This document shows positions 14,701 to 23,700 of a stretch of 64,000 nucleotides of DNA, piece after piece. This stretch comes from Mermis nigrescens (lineage: Eukaryota; Nematoda; Enoplea; Mermithida; Mermithidae). The first letter of the stretch is position 1. Every line of letters begins with the position of its first letter. The notes under the pieces were generated by a model, which searched no databases, was not told the DNA's origin, and worked only from the letters and a program-made list of their open reading frames with translations. The stretch is taken from contig JAVLUZ010000154.1 of NCBI GenBank assembly GCA_036768485.1, forward strand, positions 6,492,512-6,556,511, in the 5' to 3' direction. The translations under genes were made by a program, and so were the position numbers.

Positions 14701-17700
14701 TTACCATATAAATGCATATATGCATATACTTTAAGTAAATAAGAACGTACGCATATATTATATATCAGATCATAGGTAGCGCGATAGCGCTACCTATAAT
14801 ATACTTGGCCATCTTTTTCCTTATATGTTTATCACAGCGAGTGCGAAATTTGTGCCCCCCCTCCACAGCAACAACGGCACACACCTGGGAGGTGCGGTTT
14901 TTTTAAAAGGTAGATAATAAAGAACTTAGATACCCTTTTTTGTTTACACTCAATACCGAGCTAGTCGTGAGCATAGCTGGGCAAGCCTTAAAGTCTTGGC
15001 TGGTACCGGAGCCCAATTTTTGGTTGGTTGCTTAAGTAAGAAAAGTAGTTGCTACATAACTCCTGCGTATATAAATTTATGCATCAAATTTTTAACGTGG
15101 CAGACTAGCTTCCACGCAAAGTCCATTCATAATTTCACGCGAAGTCGCACTATCGCTCGCGACATAATCTTCTAATTAAAAATGGTGTGTCAAAATTAGT
15201 GTGGTGTAAAAAATAGTGCGAGCGATAATTTGCATAGCAATTATGTTTAAAAACTATTTTGGTAACAATTGACGTTTAATCTTGAAGCGACATTCACCGC
15301 CTTTAATATGCATATTTTTTATGCACTTTATTGTGTAAAAATAAAACTTTTACACATTTCCTCATTTTCATGTCGTGAAATAGTACGTTTTCATTTCAAA
15401 TATAAATCCTGCTTGAAATGCGCGAAAATTTTCAAAATTCAGCGCAACATAAACATCAATAGCGAGTAATGAGATTACATCAATTCGGCGCGAAGTGCCG
15501 GAAAATTTTGACATTTTACTTTTCTGGAACGGAATTTCGAATCACAAAAATTGTTCGAATTTGGCGCGGCCTAAACATCAACAACAATTAAGAAAATTAA
15601 ATCAATTCGGCGCGAAGCGCCGGAAAATTTTGAAATTTGACTTTTGTGAAACGCGATTTAGCATTACAAAAATTGTTAAAATTCGGCGGAAAATTGTGAG
15701 ATTTCACCTTTTTAAAACGCAATTTTGCATTACAAAAATAGTCAAAATTATGCGCAACCTAAACATCAATAACAAGTAATAAGATTAAATCAATTCGGCG
15801 CGAAGCGCCGGAAAATTTCGACATTTCACCTTTCTGAAAGGCAATTTCGCATCACAAAAATTGTCCGAATTCGGCGCGGCCTAAACATCAACAATAATTA
15901 AGATAAATTGTCCAAATTTGAGATTTCACCTTTTAAAAAGCAATTTTGCATTACAAAAATTGTCAAAATTCTGCGCAACCTAAACATCAATAACAAGTAA
16001 TAAGATAAACCAATTCGGCGCGAAGCGCCGGAAAATTTTGACATTTTACTTTTCTGAAACGCAATTTTGCATCACAAAAATTGTCCGAATTTGGCGCGGC
16101 CTAAACAACAACAACAATTAAGAAAATTAAATCAATTGGGCGCGAAGCGTCGGAAAATTTTGAAATTTAACCTTTGTGAAACGCGATTTAGCATTACAAA
16201 AATTGTTAAAATTCGGCGGAAAATTTTGAGATTTCACCTTTTTAAAACGTAATTTTGCATAACAAAAATTGTCAAAATTCAGCGCCGCCTAAACATCAGT
16301 GACAAGTAATGTATGTATAAAAGACTAGTGTTTATTTACACATAAAACTGGTGGATTGTGATCTGATTATCTCTAAATTAGGCATTACTTACTTAAGTAT
16401 AATCTCTGAATTATGCATTACTTACGTACCGATTTTCAGAGCCCAGTAACCGATTTGGTTGCCGGGATTTAAAAATCGCTTGTTGGGATCTGATAATCGA
16501 TTGCTGAGCTCCAAAAATCGGTTGCTGAGGTCTAGAAATTTATTGCTAGGGTCCAAAAATCAGTTGGTGGGATCCGAAAATCGGTTGCTCTTGTCTTAAA
16601 ATCAGTTCTTGGCTCCAAAATCCGTTGCTGGGGTCTATAAATCGGTTGCAGGGGTCCTAAATCACTTGGTGGGCTCAAAATTTCTGTTGGTGAGGTCTAA
16701 AAATCGCTTGTTGAGGTCATAAATTAGTTGATGGGCTCCAAAAATCAGTTGTTGGGCTCCAAAATCAATTGGCGGGGTCCAAAATCGGTTGCTAGGGTCT
16801 AAACACCAGCTGGTGGGCTCCAAAATCGGTTGCTGAGGTATAAAAATCGATTGCCGGGGTCAAAAAATCAGTTGGTGGGGTCTAAAAATCGCTTGCTGGG
16901 GTCCAGAATCAGTTGTTGAGTTCCAAAATTTAGTTGGTTGGGTCTAAAGCTCGGTTGCTGAGGTGGTCTTAAAGCAGTTACTGGGATCAAAAAATCAGTC
17001 AATGGAGTCCAAAAATCGGTTGCTGGGGTCTACAAATCATTTGGTGGGCTCCAAAAATCGGTTGATGGGGTCTTAAATCGGTTAGTGGGCTCCAAAATTC
17101 GGTTGCTGGGGTCTAAAACTTAGTTGCTGGGGTCCCAAATCAATTGATAGCTCCAGAAATGGGTTGCTGCGGTCCTAGATCGGTTTCTGGGGTCCAAAAA
17201 TCGATTACTGGGGTCCAAAAATAGGTTGCTGGCATAGGTGGGTAGCAACAAAGTACTGGGGAGGAGGGGGTTGAGTGTGTGCATGATTTATCAAGGATCA
17301 AAAATAGTCTTGAAAATGGTGTTATGGCGAAAAACCACCATTATTCAACGTTTCCCAACGAGCACTATCCATTAGCATCAAAAAATTGCGAAAAAAAAAC
17401 AAAAATTAAAAATTGAATTCTGGGAGTCGTTTTGGTTTCTGGGGAATCCGGTCTTCTGAGGAGTGCATACCTCCAAACCCCAGCCCCAACGCCCACGTGT
17501 GGTTGCTGGGGTCTAAAATCGGATGGGGCTCTTAAAATCGGCTGCTGGGGTCTAAAAGTCGGTTGCTGGGGTCTAAAGATCAGTTGGTGGGCTCCGAAAA
17601 GTTGTTGACCCCAGCAACAGATTTTTGGACCCCAGCAATCAATTTTTAGACCCCAGCAATCGATTTTGGAGCCCAGTAACCGAATTAGGACCCTGTCAAC

Positions 17701-20700
17701 CGATTTTTGGATCCCACCAACTGATTTTTAGACTACAGAAACTGATTTTTAGACCCCATCAACTGATTTTTAGACCCCAGCAACTGATTTTTAGACCCCA
17801 GCAACCGATTTTTGAAGCCAAGCGACTGATTTTTGGATCTCTGCAACGAATTTTTGGACCCCAGCAACCGATTTTGGCTGCACTGTTGGTGGCATCTCAT
17901 CTTGTAAGATGCCTAAAAAAGTTTTTATACAAAACATAGGGTGAAACTGGTGGATCCTCCGGCTGGTACCCGGTTGAACCTGGTTGAACCCCTTGCTCAG
18001 GTGTGGTCGTGAGTGTGTAAAGTTTACACCAAAAATTCAAATGATCGGCGGAGGGCCAATTTAAAAAAACGTTTTCCCTGATTAGTAGGTTACGAATCTG
18101 GTCATTAAATTTCTTTACACTCATTAGTTGTTGCACAGGAGTGTGAATTAGACGGTTTTTACTGTTTTCATGTGCAGAAGCATATCTAACTCAGTTTTAC
18201 ATTCTATGCAGTCTGATTGGTTTCAAAAGGTAGACGGTTATAAAATCTAGAGAGAGCCTTTTTTATTTTTTCAAAGTAATATTTTCAGATTTAGAGGCGG
18301 TTTATTGTAAAGAGTTTGGGACAAAAATTTTTTCCGCCCAGAGCATCGTGGATGATGAATTTAAAAAAAGTGTTCTCCGTAAGGTCAGAATACGGAATCT
18401 AACCTTTAAACTTTTCTACAGCCAGTGTTTGTTGAGGTATGAATGAAGAGATGAACTTTGAATTGTACATCTATTTTCTAATTCCGATAGATAACTCCAT
18501 ATTGCATATTATTTCATCAGATTTTTCTTATTTCAGAGGTTTCTGACTCGTCTTTGATAAATAATTATTTTTATTATCATAAATGCACTATTCTTAAACT
18601 TCAGTAGAATGATGAATATTTTTCAATATAGTATAATCAAGCTGAAATCTTGAGTGCGAGTTGAGTCGGTGCAATGACTGACGTATCCGTTCTCGCATGT
18701 GGATTTAAAAAAAGAATAATGGGTTCAAGTCTTCCGAATACTAACATTTTCATTTTTAATTCTTTTGGCAAAACCATGCACTTCATTTGACTTATTCATC
18801 TATATAGGTTCTGCAGATGACACTTCTTTGTTTTTCGAATTTAGCCTTAGTTCTCGAATGGGAGTGTAAAGAGTGCGAAAATCTGGGGGTGAAAAGACAC
18901 ATTTTGATCGAGTTTTCGACTTGTTTATGTCTGCCAACAACTCCGGTTTTGGAAAATTTTTTCTGACAGAAATGTACTACGGATTAACGGCTATCTTGTG
19001 CTTACCAGCAAACTTTTCTACAATCAACACGCAGTCAACACCAGGGATTTAAACTTTACACTCTAGTGGATGAGTAAAAAACAGATTTTGTCCAAGATTT
19101 CTCTGCCAACTTTTTCGGTTATGAGTTGGGATGAATTGAATGAAATAGAAATAAAGTAACTTTTAAGGGATACACATCGAAGCAAGCCGCGTTCAAAAAG
19201 CGTAATATTGAGTTGTTTATGGGGGTGTAAAGTTCGAAATCTGTGGTGTAAAATGGCCGAAAAAATAGGTTTTTTTCGTATTTTGATTGGTAAATCATAT
19301 CAAATATTTTGCGGAACATAAGTTTGGCACATACAAACGTACTACAATCAAAGGGCTACAAACTGGCCCGAACTGAATTTATTTACACTCAATGGGGCGT
19401 TAAGTTCAGATTTTTAAAGTTTACAATGTGGTGGACCGTGGAAAATACGTGTTTGTCAATTTTTTTGTTCGCCACTTTTTCTTTTCAGAAGTCGGGCGAG
19501 GTCAAATAGGATAAAAATAAAGTACTTTCTAAGGGGTACGCGTCACAGCGAATTGCGTTTGTTTACATCAATATTTAGCTTCTTCGGGAGGTGTAAAGTC
19601 AAAAAAATGGGGGAGTTGAACGTGTTTCCGTCTTGTTTTTTTCTGCCAAGTTCTAGGTTATGAGTCTGGACATAATCTCAAGTCTAAAAATGAACCAGAA
19701 ACCAAATGTGATACGCCACTTTGTTTGCACTCAACAGTGGTGTAAAGTGGTTTACATCTGATATTTATTTGTCCTCGGGCCATTGAGGAGACTTCATTTT
19801 TTAATCAATGTTGATCGTAATATCAGAGTAATATCAGAATTACGAATCCGACTGAAATGTTCTTTACACTCTGTGGCTGTGTAACGTTTACACTGCATAT
19901 TGACTTTAGTTCTAGAGCCTTGCGGAAGCTTAATTTTTTTCAAAATGTTCTACGTAAAATCAGAATTGGGAACCTGACTGTTAGTTTTCTCTGCAACTAG
20001 TAGTTGTGTAAAGTTTTCACTATTCATTTGTTGTTGATATGTAGTTTATATTACAAATTTATTTTACTTCCAAATCTGAGCGTTAAAGTTCCTTACACTT
20101 GATATTTGCGTAAAGTTTATGCTGAAAAACTTTGATTTGTTTAAACAATGTAAGCTTGTCTTGTTTAAAAAGGATAATGCTGATGTTAAGAACAATATTG
20201 TTTTCCGCGTTCTTGGACTGCTGTCATTATTGTGGCATGTTACTGTATGTGTTTACTGGCTGATGTACTCAAATCATGCTAATTAAAAGTAGGGTACTAG
20301 CAAAGGAAAATGATCCGATGGAACAAAAAAGATGAATATACTTGGGATTGTGGATTCTTAAGGATGTAAAAGGAGGGGACTAGGAAAAAGCTACCTAAAT
20401 TCGCAAAATCTGATAAAAATCACACTTTCTCTAAGCAACGCAAAAATCGAAGTATATTCTGCGGCCAACAGATTAAAAGAAATATTTAACCATAAAAATG
20501 ATTGAAAAAGCAGCACGTTAGCCTTGCAGTAGCTATGGGAAATGATATTGAGTAAACTAACAGTCTCTCTAAGCCAATTGAATGAAATAGCAAACATCGA
20601 TGCATGAAACAGACTAAATGTGGGTGCACTAGCATGCCCGTAACGATTGTGTGCACTAATCAATCAGCCCCTGCTTTGCTTGCTATATTGCTCCTAACAA

Positions 20701-23700
20701 AATAAAACAACTTTAAATACAATACCACTTAGTTTTCTATCAATCAGGATACGAAGCTAGCCAGCGTTGCTACTTGCCAGCAATTTAAAAAAAGTAAACA
20801 TTTTAGATTTCGTTTATACACTCTTATCTGAAACTTAGAGAATTATTTTTAAAAAATGTTTTTAAGAGGCCGTAGAATGTACTTCGATTTTTGCGTTGCA
20901 CAGAGAAAGTGTGATTTTTTGGCAGATTTTGCGTCTCAAGGTAGCTTTTTTCAAGTCCCCTCCTTTTACATCCTTAATAATCCACAATTCGAAGTATATT
21001 CATCTTTTTTGTTCAATCGGAGCATTTTTCTTTGCTAGTTATTATTATATATTATTATTATTATATATCGATTATATCAGGGGAATATTCAGCTCATGAT
21101 TCAACATAACATTCAATGGAATTGCTCAAGTCAACTCTTAACTCTTAATATAGATTCGATCAATAAAGATAGCGCAAGGTTATTCAGAAGGATTAGCATA
21201 ACATTTTCATCGTCTATCGGTTTAGGCAACAGAAGAGTCAAAAGTCAGTTTCGCAGTCCATAAAACCGAACGCAAAATACTCTTATAAATGCAAGAAGAA
21301 TTTTCCTCTTCATCAGAGAAAGTATAATAGTCGCTTCGCAGAATTCATTACGGTTAGCTGGCAAGGCGAAATCCAGAGACCAATAAGAGTAAACTTAGCA
21401 TCCACATTTTTCGTGATTTAAATGTAGGAAACGACCAAAAAAGCCGATGCGGTAGAATTGCATTCTACGATTTTTCAGCATTTTTTAATATTTTAAATTC
21501 TTATTCATGCGATAAAAGATACAGAAATTCCTTAATCTATCTGATTCGGCCAATAATAAAATTCTTATATTTTCTTCTAAATTTTGACAAAACTTATCGT
21601 TTAGGTTTTGATAAGGTGCCTTTTGCATTTTTAACATTTCTCATGTTCATAAACAACTGTCCCCAATTCGAGCGGTCAACCCACCCAAAAGTACTTACTG
21701 TGTAGCACAAGCACTAAATTATTTTCGTCGTAAAATCCATTAAAGCGAGGTCAAAAAAATTAATTTATGAGAACATGTTTTCAATACCTACCTAATCTTA
21801 TTTGATATATTTCTTTGACACATGTATTTCACAGACGAGCCGTGGGTTTTAACAAGATGATTGAAATAAATGATTACTCAATTATCACGGATAAACCTGA
21901 GCAACAGGTGCAACCAGACATGCACGTGGGGGGTTCGAGAGGTCCTGCCCCACCTCGTAGAATGGAAAAATGTAAAATTTCGTGGGGAAAATGGGGCAAA
22001 ATGAAGGCAAAAAACGGATGAAGATTGAAAATATGATTCAAAAGTGCTTCTAATTGACCAGAAACTGTGCAATAACGTAGTTTCAACGCTATTTTAGTGC
22101 TTATACCAGTTTTTGAGGTCATTTTAGCCCAAAAAAGCTTAATTTTTGACCCCCCAGACTGAGTGACTCCCTTCCCCAGATCGGTCATGCTGTGCATCTA
22201 CGGGTGCATCCAGGTGCAACCCGATACAAGCTAAAGCAGATCCGGTACCAGCTAGAGGGTCTGTCAGTTGCACCTGATGATATGAGGAGGAAAATTTTAT
22301 GTGCAATGCACGACAATGCTGGAGGAGTGGTTGGTAATAAAACTAAGTAATCATACAACAGCCAACCAACTCGCCAACTAACAGGCCAACCAACCAACTA
22401 ATTAATTGAGCTATTTACGCTAATCCACTCCCATAGAACCATCACTCAAAGTCTAGTGTACAATTTTAAACAAGCTTTATGACCAACCACTTACGACTAA
22501 GCAACCAACCAAAAAAATTGGGCTTGGATACCAGCTGGGGCAATGGGTATTACCCAGCTATGATCACGGCTGCTTATTTCGTGCTTTGCATACAAATGCA
22601 TTATTTTATTTGTTTACGAAAGCACCTTCATCTGTATTCATCAGCACGGATCTTCGTGAGAACATTCGCGCCAAAACTGAGCTGGGTTCTTTGCACGTCA
22701 GCGTAGTGCTTGAGGATAAACAAATTTAACAGAAATAATGTGACAATAACAATCATATTTGTAGAAGCGACTGTTCACCATGTAATAGTTTTGAAAAATG
22801 AGCTCGCTTAGCGAGTTGTAAACAAGAGAAACTTAAAGTTTAAACATACCATTAAATTATGAAGAGAATTATAAAAGATTTTAAACTATAAGAAAATGAA
22901 AAAGGTGGGATTTAACTAAAATCACACCTTTTCCATTTTCTTATAGTTTAAAATCTTTGATAATTCTCTTCATAATTTAATGGTATGTTTAAACTTTAAG
23001 TTTCTATTGTTTACAACTCTCGCTTAGCAAGCTCATTTTTTCAAAACAATCATATTCATTTCACGAAGCATTGTGCATGGATCACAATCTTCAAATCAAT
23101 ATGAATATATTACAAAAGTGGTTCAAACTGAAGCAACGATCATGATACTGTGCAAACGAATTGACGAGCATATTGCATGAATTCACTCCAAAACAAAATG
23201 TTCTTCTTACTGTAACAACCGAGGGCAGTACATCAACTTTTTCCAAAACAGTCAAAAATAGGTCTATAAATTCAACTTCAGCAGCCAACCCTATTGGAGC
23301 ATTCGATATAGTTTAAAGGCCACCGAGAAAGTAAATAAATTTAATTAATAAATCACGATAGTCTATGGCTGAAAATCGCTGCAAAGTACATCAAACATGC
23401 ACACTGGGGGAGTATACGGGGATATCATCCTACCAGTCGTTCATCCAGACACTTTTTCTTCCATTATTTTGTATGTATTTGATTTTACAGATCATTCCAG
23501 CGCACTTATACTTATTTTTTTCATGCAAATTTGACCACAAAAAATCTTAAAGAATAAAATACAACAAATTAAGTATTAAAATTTGAACCTCAAAAGCAAA
23601 ATTAGATATTCAGTTAACCACCTTCCAGGGAAACTCGGTTTACCCCCTTCCCAAAACTTTTGACCGTGTGCATATATGAAGCATATATCAATTCTTTATC

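Larger units (their letters stand above)
14972..18005 (+). mobile_element. 3.0-kb hAT-like element carrying two satellite arrays
   Basis: Perfect 8-bp duplication GTCGTGAG (14964-14971 and 18006-18013). The ends CATAGCTGGGCAAG and CTTGCTCAGGTGTG are inverted repeats. A second inverted pair, GGCTGGTACCGG and CCGGCTGGTACCC, lies just inside. Between them are a 125-bp-type array (15484-16300), a roughly 35-bp array (16440-17880) and a nested family-A MITE. No transposase seen. Confidence 0.85.
14767..20400 (+). repeat. Long dispersed repeat, copy 2, split by a 3-kb element
   Basis: The two halves, 14767-14971 and 18006-20400, together match 10340-12330. The interruption is the element at 14972-18005, bounded by the 8-bp duplication GTCGTGAG. 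Shared stretches include GTTTATGGGGGTGTAAAGTT, GGGATTGTGGATT and a run ending in GGAAAAAGCTA. Removing the insert restores the repeat. Confidence 0.7.

Noticed and set aside
15495..16252. Lys/Ile-rich open frames with repeated protein segments
   Set aside because: They are tandem-array units read in frame; the repeat carries no start context or conserved codon pattern.
15484..16300. CRISPR-like array
   Set aside because: Units are too long and diverged, linkers are repeated rather than unique, and the context is eukaryotic.
17625..17939. Frame encoding repeated PxxLIFRP-like segments
   Set aside because: It is the inverted 35-bp array read through by chance, since the unit length keeps the frame open.
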